From assembly GCF_015062935.1 (NCBI RefSeq), contig NZ_SUTM01000004.1, positions 96,851-157,741 on the forward strand: DNA of 60,891 nucleotides, written 5' to 3'. The DNA is from Methanobrevibacter sp. (GTDB lineage Archaea > Methanobacteriota > Methanobacteria > Methanobacteriales > Methanobacteriaceae). The notes beneath the pieces were generated by a model that was given only the letters and a program-made list of their open reading frames with translations, did not search any database and had not been told where the DNA came from. The translations under genes and the position numbers were made by a program. This document shows positions 43,301 through 51,118 of the stretch, in pieces. Positions within the stretch are counted from its first letter, which is position 1; the number at the start of each line of letters is the position of its first letter.

Positions 43301-44743
43301 GATGAAGAGTTAAACATATTCAATGATGAATTACCTGACTTAAGTCATGATGACTATGAAGAGATTCATGATGAAGCCGAAAGAGTAATTGACAAGGCCA
43401 TGGATGAGTTTATGGATGAGGTATTCAGCAGCAAAGAATCTTCTTTAAGAAACGAATCATCAGACAGTTTCAAAACTGAAAACATCGATGATATAATTGA
43501 CAATAATAATAAGTCCTTTGAAGATTATCCTGAACCTGAAGATGTTCAGGATTATGAAATTCCACATGACAATGATGATGACATAAATAATTTTGAATCC
43601 AGCATTGAAGATCATTATGTTGATGAGGAAATAGTTCCGGATTCTACCTCACAAATTCAAGAAAATGAAAGCAGTGCTGAAAACATACAAACTTCTGAGG
43701 ATACACCTTTACCTGAAGATGTTTACTTCAAGGGTGCAACTGATGTTACAAATCCATTAAGAAAAAATAATGTTTATTATAAAAACGAGCATAAAAAGTC
43801 ACTGAAGGATTCTATCCGAGGAATTAAAAAGGATATGCAGTATATCAATAAATCCTTAAATGAAATTGAAAATCCTACCCAAATAGATTATGTTTCAGTG
43901 GTTGACAGAACAGAGGAATACGACCCTAATGAGTATTTATCCAAGCCAAGCGATGATGACTCAGACAAGATTATTCAGATGGAGGAAGAATTAGCCGGCA
44001 ATAATTTCGAATCCGATTTCGTTGAGGATGATGTTATTGTTAATGTCACTCACAGACCTATTACCGAAGAGCAGAAAGATCAGGCATTGGAGGACATTAT
44101 CCAGTCAGCCAATGAAGATTATAAGGAAATTGAAAAGGAAAGATTCCACAATAACAACAAGCTTAAGGCATTTGATGATAAAAAGCTTCCTGGCAAGAAA
44201 AAGCTTGAAGATGAGATAATCGACTATGTTCAGGTCACAGACATAGGTATAACATCACAAAATGAGCTCTACTCACAGCCAATATCCAACATTTCCAAAT
44301 CAGTAGTCAGAATTGTGGATGTTGAAGGACCAATACACGTTAAAGAAGTTACAAAAAGAGTCAAGGACAGCTGCCACATTAAAAGGGCAGGTTCCAATTT
44401 GAAAAAGACAGTTCAGGCCGCCATCAGTGAAGCCGAAAATACCGGAGATATAATCAGAATTGGAGATTTCCTCTATGATGCATCCAACAATAATGTTGTT
44501 ATCAGAAGAAGGCAAAAACCTAACATTGAACTGATTTCTGATGAGGAAATATCAAAAAGCATTGAACTTGTACTTCTTCATAAGGGCAATGTTTCAACAA
44601 AACAGATTGCCAAGGAAACTTCACGCAATTTCGGTTTCAAATCCACCTCCAAAAAGACTGCAGCAAGAATCAACAGTGTTTTAGATTTAATGATTGCAAA
44701 CAACCGTGTAAAAATAGTCAATGATTATGTTGAGCTAAATTAG
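37334..44743 (+). CDS. Giant DUF4011-type SF1 helicase with nuclease-like domain, acidic linker and DUF3320-like tail
   Basis: A 2469-residue cytoplasmic protein. Residues 1-310 look like a DUF4011 helicase lead domain (LRRELLDLTLRNQLLNF). A split SF1 helicase follows: Walker A GPPGTGKS (from 314), Walker B FDEASQ (about 948-953), GDTQQLPPTSFF, HYRSRHESL and TIQGDERDV, ending with LITRAREKC. Residues about 1240-1340 resemble the MTES_1575-type restriction-endonuclease fold (FRVDLAIVDD, ARDRDRLREQV, LGWKLYHLWSTDW). A Lys/Glu coiled coil (about 1345-1396) leads into roughly 850-900 acidic, repetitive residues. The last 180 residues are a winged-helix, DUF3320-like domain. Such proteins are proposed DNA-processing or defence factors; none is proven here. 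Confidence 0.88.
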   Translation: MLNKSTNIIEKEFKNLRRELLDLTLRNQLLNFKARAKTITIVNQSPVNLFQTLVLQENKMYFVANKKDKKEDKSSVWDHIPFDFSKFSEGDRKLATDLTPKELQKRLYYINNQAKTMLQEQGYNILYLAVGFLEWKDKSKPRQKNNAPLVLIPVSMERKKVGESFNLEWTGEDIQTNISLKAKLLEAGIELPDFQFKRYGEVIDHYIASVRRVISRMDGWEVNTNVALGFFSFTKFVMYNDLNPEAWADNVDLTKNELIQAIFNPAKNDQESFREEDIDSRLEYQNMYQVLDADSSQIAAIQDVKAGCNLVVEGPPGTGKSQTIVNLIAELLAEGKSVLFVSEKMAALDVVKDRLTAVGLGKFVLELHSHKTRRKKFLKDLQKATNVRAQEPLNIDQTIRKLETLRRQLDDYSQIIHKPAFAVNLSPFQLYGMKESADDHFSRKDTLMPLVRFENPESVTLKDLDDMKIALENLAELYQTISRENPWSKCAPKSLLPADLREIEMLINDTLHSLDNFLVERGRVYDIYGIKKPDTLNEFQNSLSAFEVIKSQNAELIDASIIKSGAWNNNNDDAFRLINELQRYQKYAPALNKFNQNIFQADIDRLIYELRNLSHKKFRFFNNKQHIELVDRYYAIPVPGSVDEIIRDLQEAKAIIKIRKTLEANNALGQKYYGGYWHLNANPQDLVAIARWMNEFSALVREGTFSQNTIDMMSKDLFDFKPERDLAEYIESGEEFVRVLSKLRDKLNPRSKLIFKRETGDVPFEAWQQQLYNWRGQLSSLHLWSQYLNTKNRLKSSNAKMFVDSIEKRNIHKDDINALVEGNFADSLLNILFIENQELATFVGELHENRIREFKDLDKKILTLNRKRIFHKLNSNIPKIFGGTENPQAKILAGEFTRKSGHMPVRKLLEKAGGMIKQIKPCFMMSPLSIAQYLDPTNEELQFDVVIFDEASQVKPEDALGAFMRGKTAVVMGDTQQLPPTSFFDQMSDADSDEEEATSLDMESILHLCKLSFPVKMLKWHYRSRHESLITVSNREFYDNDLLVYPSPSHSDPELGLKFHYNPNTQYLRGASSKNPLEADDVVEEIFNHFEKYGDTKSLGVGTFSVAQKNAILEALEVKRKEHPEYEPLFSDNKEERFFVKNLETIQGDERDVILISVGYGYDQDGKMSLNFGPLNQDGGERRLNVLITRAREKCVVFSNFKAYDMNLTANPPYGVKSLKEFLEYAENLTLGTSNTDEYSKEPFEDAIASFLQENGYTVDRQIGCAGFRVDLAIVDDENPGKYILGITTDGKMYSSSKVARDRDRLREQVLTGLGWKLYHLWSTDWYRNRDLGRKKLLEFVEKSIRQTREEEKRRSEEEKKLAKKRRIEAEKKAEELRLAREREEKEKAEKEAEEAEINPEDIGPADFVEVEKVDDGDILEKPIDVSEIDPKEFFEDDDAVKKPVKDNSINEDNVSKDAPSEFVTVEDIEKDEPEFKPDKSEFIGEDSIDEQIEDLENIKTETIGEDSEDSVNDVDDIVVEQAAGGADSATENVFEFKDNDFDEDNVADEKVSESNDIDIDDSVNVADEGTVESTDSVNENVSEFKDDDFDDSVNVADEVNVEGADSVNGNVSDSKDDDFDDSPDKEVWESQEEPADKNDDAEVWEDDEEISPEDNAEVWEDDTDYADEHQEPKSFKQIVKDLLRPERDEDDESDNNKSSIFSGLKFHKDLGKNSVFEDDLDEGIPDEDIEDKSAKQSDKVDLGSDDDYIYVDHSNDEVADEINHDDFNIEDYASKVEKEPITEEYEEPVTEEYGAGFEEEKSEPVNNIKKPVFSDKINIEHDEPSKEVDNDDVNVNVDDGVDLGSEDVNVNVDDGVDLGSEDVHVKDDVNADDDYIYVDHSDDEIAEENEDDFDVDEIRQNVRPKTKSKRASFVKQIFSDVVSGESQLEPEEIETVRGVVIDEEIPSHRPAPSDDNVVEAEIVTEDMDYSQDIPLEKPTPKEDYYFEEDEELNIFNDELPDLSHDDYEEIHDEAERVIDKAMDEFMDEVFSSKESSLRNESSDSFKTENIDDIIDNNNKSFEDYPEPEDVQDYEIPHDNDDDINNFESSIEDHYVDEEIVPDSTSQIQENESSAENIQTSEDTPLPEDVYFKGATDVTNPLRKNNVYYKNEHKKSLKDSIRGIKKDMQYINKSLNEIENPTQIDYVSVVDRTEEYDPNEYLSKPSDDDSDKIIQMEEELAGNNFESDFVEDDVIVNVTHRPITEEQKDQALEDIIQSANEDYKEIEKERFHNNNKLKAFDDKKLPGKKKLEDEIIDYVQVTDIGITSQNELYSQPISNISKSVVRIVDVEGPIHVKEVTKRVKDSCHIKRAGSNLKKTVQAAISEAENTGDIIRIGDFLYDASNNNVVIRRRQKPNIELISDEEISKSIELVLLHKGNVSTKQIAKETSRNFGFKSTSKKTAARINSVLDLMIANNRVKIVNDYVELN
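42830..42919 (+). repeat. Two perfect 45-bp tandem repeats in the acidic linker
   Basis: Units 42830-42874 and 42875-42919 are identical and encode a 15-residue acidic Val/Asn/Asp-rich repeat. Degenerate copies of another roughly 35-residue repeat (FKDDDFDDSVNVADE) precede them at about 41940-42200. Confidence 0.9.
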
Positions 44744-44752
44744 GTGATTTTC

Positions 44753-46504
44753 ATGTCTACAAAAGTTAAATCTCCTGATAATTTGCCGAATAAGCCAGGT
44801 GTCTATATAATGAGGGATAACACAGACACCATAATTTACATCGGAAAGGCAAAAAACCTTATAAAAAGGGTTAAATCTTATTTCAGGGAAAAGCTGGACA
44901 GGCCAAAAACCCAAATACTGATGAGCCATTTCGACAGTCTGGAATATATTGTCACCAATTCCGAAAAGGAGGCTCTGATTTTAGAGGCAACTTTAATCAA
45001 AAAGCATCGCCCTAGATATAACGTTCAGCTTAAGGATGATAAGAGATATCCATATGTAAAAATCACAGATGAGAAGTTTCCTCGTCTTGTCATTACAAGA
45101 AACGTTACCAAAAACGGCATTTATTACGGTCCGTTTACTGATGTGGGTTCTGTAAAGCAGACTGTAAAATTTTTAAAGTCCTTATTTAAGATTAGAACCT
45201 GTAGAAATATGCATGGGCCTTGTCTGAATTCCCAGATTGATTTGTGTTATGCTCCATGTGACGGAAAGATTTCAGAAAAGGAGTATGCTGAAATAATCAA
45301 TAAGATTGACTTGTTTTTCCAGGGCAAATACTCAACAATAGTCAGGAACCTCAAAAAGGAAATGATGGATGCTGCAGGCAAGGAGGAATATGAAAAAGCC
45401 GCTGTTATAAGAGATCAGATAGCTTCAATTGAAGAGATTATGGAAAAGCAGTTTGTTGATCTCGTTGATGATGATTTGGACCAGGACGTTATAGCTATCG
45501 CACCGGGTGAAAATGAAGTGGTTGTAATAATCATGCCTATCAGAAACGGCAAGATTGTCGGGCGAGATGACTTTTTGATGAGCGCTTCACAATATGATTC
45601 ATCATCCGAAATCATGTTTGCATTTATTCAACAGTATTACGGATATAACCGTCACGTTCCAAAACAGATTCTCTTGGATGAGGATATTGATGAAAAGGAA
45701 CTGCTGGAAGAGTGGCTAAGTGATTTAAGGGGAAACAAAGTTCACATTAAAGTTCCTCAGAAAGGTGTCAAGTTGCGTCTTGTAAAGATGGCTCGTAAGA
45801 ATGCGGAAATAATCAAGCATCAAAAGAAAAAGATGGAATCAGCTTTAATTGAGCTTAAAAAATATCTGAAGCTTGAAAAGTTGCCGCGCGTTATTGAAGG
45901 TTATGATATAAGTAACATTTCAGGCAAGTTTGCGGTGGGCTCCAAGGTGTCCTTTAAGGACGGCAAGCCCAACAAAAAAATGTATAAACATTTCAAAATG
46001 GAAACTCCCGGACCGAACGATTTTGCAATGATGGAGGAATTGCTGACCCGCAGGTTAAAAATGATTGACAGAGACCCCGAACCTGACCTTATAGTGATTG
46101 ATGGAGGTAAGGGACAGCTTGGTATGGCATGCGGAGTTTTGGATAAGTTAAATCTGACTCATATTCCCATAATTGGTCTTGCTAAGGAATTTGAAGAGAT
46201 ATTTATTCCTAATTCAAGCCGTCCGATTATAATTCCTAAAAATAACAAGGCATTGCATTTGCTTCAGCAGGTGAGGGATGAATCACACCGCTTTGCAATT
46301 ACCTATCATAGAAAACTGCGCAGCAAGAATATCTCGGCCTCTTCACTGGACGATATCGCTGGAATTGGTAAAAAAAGAAAGATGATTCTTTTAAAAGAAT
46401 TTGAAACAATCGATAACATTAAAAAGGCATCAATTGGGGAATTATCTAAAATAGAGGGTATGAATCAAAAAACGGCTGAAAATGTCTATAATTATTATCA
46501 CTAA
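44753..46504 (+). CDS. uvrC: Excinuclease ABC subunit C
   Basis: Makes the two incisions around bulky DNA lesions in nucleotide excision repair with UvrA and UvrB (neither seen here). The 583-residue protein has the GIY-YIG nuclease (KPGVYIMRDNTDTIIYIGKAKN, about residues 15-36, given here in two parts of the motif), a UVR helix (EYEKAAVIRDQIASIEEI, about 201-218), the RNase H-like nuclease with YDISNISGKFAVGS and LIVIDGGKGQL, and C-terminal helix-hairpin-helix motifs (DIAGIGKKRK). ATG 44753 is taken because GGTGAT is the ribosome site; the preceding in-frame GTG lies inside it. It follows the giant helicase by 9 bases, suggesting shared transcription and a DNA-repair setting. Confidence 0.95.
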   Translation: MSTKVKSPDNLPNKPGVYIMRDNTDTIIYIGKAKNLIKRVKSYFREKLDRPKTQILMSHFDSLEYIVTNSEKEALILEATLIKKHRPRYNVQLKDDKRYPYVKITDEKFPRLVITRNVTKNGIYYGPFTDVGSVKQTVKFLKSLFKIRTCRNMHGPCLNSQIDLCYAPCDGKISEKEYAEIINKIDLFFQGKYSTIVRNLKKEMMDAAGKEEYEKAAVIRDQIASIEEIMEKQFVDLVDDDLDQDVIAIAPGENEVVVIIMPIRNGKIVGRDDFLMSASQYDSSSEIMFAFIQQYYGYNRHVPKQILLDEDIDEKELLEEWLSDLRGNKVHIKVPQKGVKLRLVKMARKNAEIIKHQKKKMESALIELKKYLKLEKLPRVIEGYDISNISGKFAVGSKVSFKDGKPNKKMYKHFKMETPGPNDFAMMEELLTRRLKMIDRDPEPDLIVIDGGKGQLGMACGVLDKLNLTHIPIIGLAKEFEEIFIPNSSRPIIIPKNNKALHLLQQVRDESHRFAITYHRKLRSKNISASSLDDIAGIGKKRKMILLKEFETIDNIKKASIGELSKIEGMNQKTAENVYNYYH

Positions 46505-46603
46505 TTCCTTATTAAGTTTTAGAAAAAAATACTAATTTTCCATTAACTTTAAATATAAGTATTTTTAAAAAGTTTCATAACTAAAAGTAAAGGAATTAAA
46601 TTT

Positions 46604-47134
46604 ATGGTTAAATGTCCAAGATGCGGTTATGAAAATGCAACCTCATCTACATATTGTCATAATTGCCACTACCTCCTGTCAGACAAGAAAATGAAAAATA
46701 CTGGTCGGCATCGGGGTTGGAGCATAGGCATTGCGAAAAAAATTGTAATTGTTTTGGGAATAATTATCATTGCTTTTTTATTATTTTCATTTGCTTATAA
46801 TAATTCTCAACCTTCTAGTAATGAAGCATTAAATATAGTTAGTGACGATGGAAGCCAACATCAGTCTTCTTCTTATCCATTCAAAGCTGTTATTAAATAT
46901 AATGGTAATTGGTATGCCAAAATGGGTGATCCTAATTACCTTATCGAAAAAACAGGTACAGGAACAAGTTCATATACTCTGGATTGTGCAGCATGGGATG
47001 ATGTGGAAATAAGTGCTGAGAAATATGGCGGTGAAGGTGAACTAACAATCCAGCTTTTAAGAAATGGTAAAGTTGTAGCTGAAAATTCAACTACAGACGG
47101 TTATGGTGATGTATCAATTAAATATGACAGTTAA
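46604..47134 (+). CDS. Zinc-ribbon membrane protein with extracytoplasmic beta domain
   Basis: A 176-residue protein. The N-terminal zinc ribbon (CPRCGYENATSSTYCHNC, residues 4-21) is cytoplasmic; a basic stretch and one membrane helix (about 45-64) follow; then an extracytoplasmic domain of about 100 residues rich in strands (FKAVIKYNGNWYAKMG, GEGELTIQLLRNGKVV). Zinc-ribbon plus single helix proteins are frequent in this genus; function unknown. A TATA-like tttaaatataag lies upstream, with AAGG about 15 bases before the ATG. It converges on the next gene with a 4-base overlap. Confidence 0.8.
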   Translation: MVKCPRCGYENATSSTYCHNCHYLLSDKKMKNTGRHRGWSIGIAKKIVIVLGIIIIAFLLFSFAYNNSQPSSNEALNIVSDDGSQHQSSSYPFKAVIKYNGNWYAKMGDPNYLIEKTGTGTSSYTLDCAAWDDVEISAEKYGGEGELTIQLLRNGKVVAENSTTDGYGDVSIKYDS

Positions 47135-47424
47135 ATCTGATTAACTTTCTGTTCAAGTAATTCCACTAGTTCATCAGTTTTATAGAGTCTGATTTCAGTT
47201 TCATCTTCTTTGAATATTCTTAAAAATTCGATTAAATCGTTACATATCTGGTCGTATTGAATGCTGTAGGTATTAAAGTTAGACAGTAGTCCGAATGCTT
47301 TCTGTTGGTCTAATTTAGGTTCATCCCTTAAAATACGTTCCATATTTGCAAAATGAGTTTCAATCATGATTTTTTCTTGTTTTAAATAATTTAAATATTC
47401 TTCAATTTTGTCATCGCTAGCCAT
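47131..47424 (-). CDS. Small coiled-coil protein, unknown
   Basis: A 97-residue, mostly helical acidic protein (MASDDKIEEYLNYLKQEK at the start) without Cys clusters or membrane helix. The ATG at 47424 is preferred to an in-frame GTG three codons earlier because that GTG is part of the AAGTGAT Shine-Dalgarno. Its stop overlaps the stop of the converging zinc-ribbon gene. The divergent promoter region toward the AtwA-like gene is about 85 bases. No family recognised. Confidence 0.7.
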   Translation of the reverse strand: MASDDKIEEYLNYLKQEKIMIETHFANMERILRDEPKLDQQKAFGLLSNFNTYSIQYDQICNDLIEFLRIFKEDETEIRLYKTDELVELLEQKVNQI

Positions 47425-47507
47425 TGTAATCACTTGTTTTAAAATATAATGATTAAAATATAAATAGTTTCATGAATATAATTGTATTATTATAAGGGGC
47501 ATAAAGA

Positions 47508-49211
47508 ATGATAAAAGTAGAAAATGTAAGTAAAGATTATGAATTGGATGATGGAACTAAAATAACCGCTTTAACAGATGTTAGTTTTGAAGTTGAAGAA
47601 GGAGAAATTCTGGGAATTATGGGAAAAAGCGGTTCAGGTAAAACAACACTGCTTAGAGCATTAAGGGGAGTTGAACACATTGACGCAGGAAAAATCACAG
47701 TTGGTGATGTCAGTGTGGATTCAGATTCTTCTCAATTTTATTATAATAATCTTAAAAAAGAAACAGCTATTCATCTTCAAAGGTCATTCGGCGTATGGCC
47801 AGATACCGTACGTGAAAATGTTTTAAGAAAATTATATGCTAGAAGATACTTTGATGAAGGAGATACAAACTTTGAAGTTGCAGAAAGTGAATTCGGTGAG
47901 GAAGCTGATGAACTTCTGGAACTTGTTTCATTGACCCATAAGGCGGATCATTATGCTTCTGTTTTAAGCGGAGGTGAAAAGCAAAGACTTATCATGGCTC
48001 GTCAGCTTGCAAAAAAACCGAAAGCTTTACTTCTTGATGAACCTGCTACTATGGCATGCCCTAAAACCAAACAGGAAATATTGGATGCTGTTAAAAAAAT
48101 TAACAAGGAATTGAATATCACAGTCGTTCTGGTTTCACACTTGCCTGATGTGCAGAAATATCTGGCGGATAGAGTGATTTTACTTGAGGACGGCCAAATT
48201 GCTGATGAAGGAACTCCTGAAGAGATTTGTGACAAGTTCATGGCTGATATGGAACCTATAGTGGACATAGAAAATATATCAACTGATAAAGATTTGATTG
48301 ACGTTAAGGATGTTTATAAAAGGTTCTATTTATTGACTGGAGGGGAAGTTCTCCAGATGAAGGACATTAACTTCAAAGTGCAGGACAAAAACATTTTAAG
48401 CATCATAGGTCCGAGTGGAGCGGGTAAAACTGTTCTTTTAAGGATGCTTGGAGGATTAGATTATCCCGATAAAGGTGACATCCTCTATTACTCCGAAGGT
48501 GAATGGAGAGACATTGAAATGCCTGGTTTGAGCCGTATGAAAATCCGTTCAAAGTTAGGTTTCATGCATCAGGAATTTGCATTAAGCCATTATGCTACAG
48601 TTTTAAACCAGCTGGCGGCAAGACTAGGATATAAAAATGCAAACGTTGTTAAGGAAGCTCAGGAAAGGGCAAAAAGAATAGGTGTCAGTGAAGAGCTTCT
48701 GGATTCATTCTATTTATTGACAGACCTTTCTGAAATGGAGGCCAAACATCGTCTTGAACAGATTGGTTTGGATGCCGATATTTTAAATGACCTATTCCCA
48801 AGATTTCCAGAAACCGCTACCAAGGAGGCTGTAGCAGACATTTTCGAAAGCCTTGACTTGGATTTGGATATATTGCACAGGCGTTCATATGAACTGTCCG
48901 GAGGTCAGAAGGTACGTGTAATGCTTGCTTTGATTCTGGTATCAAGGCCTAAGTTCCTGCTTTTAGATGAACCGTTCGGTGATTTGGATCCTGTTACATT
49001 AAGGGATGTGACAAACTCTCTTAAAAAGATTTCCCATGATTATGGCATTACAGTTGTAATGATTTCACATAACACTGACTTCATTAAAGAGCTGTCCAAC
49101 AGAGCAATATTTATGGATGACGGAAAAATAATTGATGACAGTGAAAACATCGATGAAATTGTAGACAACTTCATTGATTTCTGCCATGCCGATTATCTTA
49201 AAGGGGAATAA
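47508..49211 (+). CDS. atwA: AtwA-like tandem ABC ATPase (methyl-CoM reductase component A2)
   Basis: A soluble 567-residue protein with two ABC cassettes and no membrane part. Cassette 1: Walker A GKSGSGKTT (about residue 39), signature LSGGEKQRL, Walker B LLLDEPATMACPKTKQE. Cassette 2: GPSGAGKTV, LSGGQKVRVML, LLLDEPFGDLDP, with an insertion of about 70 residues before the signature. The DEPATM-x-CPKTKQ form is typical of component A2, which with ATP helps reduce the Ni of methyl-CoM reductase to its active state. Methanobacteriales carry several paralogues, so this may not be the canonical copy. It abuts a UspA gene (2-base gap). Confidence 0.78.
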   Translation: MIKVENVSKDYELDDGTKITALTDVSFEVEEGEILGIMGKSGSGKTTLLRALRGVEHIDAGKITVGDVSVDSDSSQFYYNNLKKETAIHLQRSFGVWPDTVRENVLRKLYARRYFDEGDTNFEVAESEFGEEADELLELVSLTHKADHYASVLSGGEKQRLIMARQLAKKPKALLLDEPATMACPKTKQEILDAVKKINKELNITVVLVSHLPDVQKYLADRVILLEDGQIADEGTPEEICDKFMADMEPIVDIENISTDKDLIDVKDVYKRFYLLTGGEVLQMKDINFKVQDKNILSIIGPSGAGKTVLLRMLGGLDYPDKGDILYYSEGEWRDIEMPGLSRMKIRSKLGFMHQEFALSHYATVLNQLAARLGYKNANVVKEAQERAKRIGVSEELLDSFYLLTDLSEMEAKHRLEQIGLDADILNDLFPRFPETATKEAVADIFESLDLDLDILHRRSYELSGGQKVRVMLALILVSRPKFLLLDEPFGDLDPVTLRDVTNSLKKISHDYGITVVMISHNTDFIKELSNRAIFMDDGKIIDDSENIDEIVDNFIDFCHADYLKGE

Positions 49212-49213
49212 TC

Positions 49214-49639
49214 ATGTTTAACGTGATTATGCTTCCTGTAGATGGTTCTGAATATGGTGATAAGGCGGCGGCTGTAGCTATTGATTTGGCAAAAAAATAT
49301 TCCGCCAGAATTGCTGCTGTTCATGTCCTTGAAGAATTTTCATTTAACAGCTATGATTCCGAAGAGGATTCCGGTGATGAAATTTTGGCAAAAATCACTG
49401 AAAAGGCATCCGAAGTGGGTGTTGAAGTAACAGAACATCTGCTTACTGCAGACCCTTTAAGGGACATGAAATTCATTGTTGAGCAAACCCGCGCTGATTT
49501 GGTTGTTATCCATGCACATGGGGCAAACAATAACAGATTCGTATCATTTGAAGAAAACAATGTAAGTGATACACAGATAGGTTCTGTTTCTGAAAGACTT
49601 CTAAGAACATCTAATGTTCCAGTATTGTTGATAAAATAA
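49214..49639 (+). CDS. Universal stress protein (UspA family)
   Basis: A 141-residue Rossmann-like USP domain: MLPVDGSEYGDKAAAVAIDLA at the N-terminus and GSVSERLLRTSNVPVLLI at the end. The nucleotide loop usually reads G-2x-G-9x-G-S/T; here the first part is HGANNNRFVSFEENN with an unusual insertion, so ATP binding is uncertain. Coupled to the AtwA-like ATPase, it may act in the same process; that is inference. Confidence 0.85.
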   Translation: MFNVIMLPVDGSEYGDKAAAVAIDLAKKYSARIAAVHVLEEFSFNSYDSEEDSGDEILAKITEKASEVGVEVTEHLLTADPLRDMKFIVEQTRADLVVIHAHGANNNRFVSFEENNVSDTQIGSVSERLLRTSNVPVLLIK

Positions 49640-49759
49640 TACTGAAAAACTTATTTTTTTCTTATTTTGCTTATTTTTACTTATTTTTAACTAAACTTTT
49701 AAATATAATAAAAAACTTAGTATTCATAACATAAATTGTTTTATAAAAAGGAGATATTT

Positions 49760-49927
49760 ATGATAGTGAAAGATTGGTGCTCATTCTGCGGAGAATGTGC
49801 TGGAGTATGTCCAAGAAATTTGATTCAAGTTAGGGAGTATTCATTAGTCTTTAACGATGATGACTGTAAAGATTGTGATACATGCATTAAAGCATGTCCA
49901 ATTGATGCTTTAGAAAAAGAGGAATGA
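49760..49927 (+). CDS. 2[4Fe-4S] ferredoxin
   Basis: A 55-residue electron carrier with two clusters: CSFCGECAGVCP (residues 7-18) and CKDCDTCIKACP (about 34-45). ATG 49760 follows AAAAGGAG, so an upstream in-frame start is unlikely. It lies 4 bases before geranylgeranyl reductase and is the most likely electron donor to it. Confidence 0.9.
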   Translation: MIVKDWCSFCGECAGVCPRNLIQVREYSLVFNDDDCKDCDTCIKACPIDALEKEE

Positions 49928-49931
49928 TTAT

Positions 49932-51110
49932 ATGATTGAAACTGATGTAATAGTTGTTGGTTCAGGACCTGCAGGTTCCAGTGCAGCAAAACATGCTGCA
50001 TTAGGCGGAGCAAAAGTTATTTTAATGGATAAGAAATCTGAAATAGGATCACCAAAAAGATGTGCTGAAGGAGTTTCAATTCAAGGACTTGAAAAATTAG
50101 GAATTGAACCGTCCCCTCGCTGGGTTACCCAGGAAATTCAGGGTGTAAGATTAGTAGCACCTGACAGTACTGACATCTGGTTAACCAAAGATGAAGTACA
50201 ATTACCTGAAGCAGGTTACATTCTTGAAAGGAAAGTTTTCGATAAACATATGGCTATGGATGCAGCTAGAGCAGGTGCAGAAATCAAAATCAAGACTTTA
50301 GTAACCGGAATTGAAAAAATAGACAATGGTTACATTGTTGAAACAGAATGTATGGGCGAAAAAATAGATTACAAATGTAAAATCTTAATCGCCGCTGATG
50401 GTCCTGAAGGTCACGTTGCAAGATGGGCAGGATTAAGACCAGCTGCAAAAGCAAAAGAAATGGAATCCGGTGTACAATATGAAATGTGTAACGTGGAATT
50501 TGAAAGACCAGGAGTCATTGAATTCTACTTCGGATCTGTTGCACCTGGAGGATACGTCTGGATTTTCCCTAAAGGAGATGACATTGCAAACGTCGGTTTA
50601 GCTATTCTTCCTCACAAAGCTGAAAAAACCGCAAAAGAATACCTTGATGATTTCATTGCAAAATGTCCATATACCAAAAATGCCCAAGCTGTTGAATTGA
50701 ACGTTGGTGGAGACCCTGTCGGCGGAATGACCAAAAAACTTTATGATGATAACATAATGGTTGTAGGAGACGCAGCAGGACAAGTTAACCCATTAACCGG
50801 TGGAGGAATCATTTCAGGTATGACCGGTGGAATGTGCGCAGGTCAGGTTGCTGCACAGGCTATCAAAGAGGACTGCTCTAAAAAATTCTTAAAACAGTAC
50901 GATAAAATGGCTCATGAAGAATTGGACCATGAAATCAAAAGATACAAAAAAGTACAAGAATACCTTTTAACCTTATCTGATGAAGAACTTGACAGTATTG
51001 CTCATGCGTTTGAAAATGAAAGCTTTGAGAAAATTTCAACCACTGAAATTGTTAAAAAATTAATTAAAATATCTCCAAAAGCTTTACTTAAATTAGGTAA
51101 ATTCGTATAG
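49932..51110 (+). CDS. Digeranylgeranylglycerophospholipid reductase
   Basis: FAD enzyme that saturates the isoprenoid chains of archaeal membrane lipids. The 392-residue protein shows the Rossmann FAD motif VVGSGPAGSSAAKHAA (about residues 8-23), the GGR-specific KRCAEGVS (about 42-49), a central beta-barrel with PGGYVWIFPKGD, and the second FAD site VVGDAAGQVNPLTGGGI (about 276-292). The upstream ferredoxin (4-base gap) could provide electrons. The 3' end is 8 bases from galE. Confidence 0.93.
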   Translation: MIETDVIVVGSGPAGSSAAKHAALGGAKVILMDKKSEIGSPKRCAEGVSIQGLEKLGIEPSPRWVTQEIQGVRLVAPDSTDIWLTKDEVQLPEAGYILERKVFDKHMAMDAARAGAEIKIKTLVTGIEKIDNGYIVETECMGEKIDYKCKILIAADGPEGHVARWAGLRPAAKAKEMESGVQYEMCNVEFERPGVIEFYFGSVAPGGYVWIFPKGDDIANVGLAILPHKAEKTAKEYLDDFIAKCPYTKNAQAVELNVGGDPVGGMTKKLYDDNIMVVGDAAGQVNPLTGGGIISGMTGGMCAGQVAAQAIKEDCSKKFLKQYDKMAHEELDHEIKRYKKVQEYLLTLSDEELDSIAHAFENESFEKISTTEIVKKLIKISPKALLKLGKFV

Positions 51111-51118
51111 GTGTTCTA

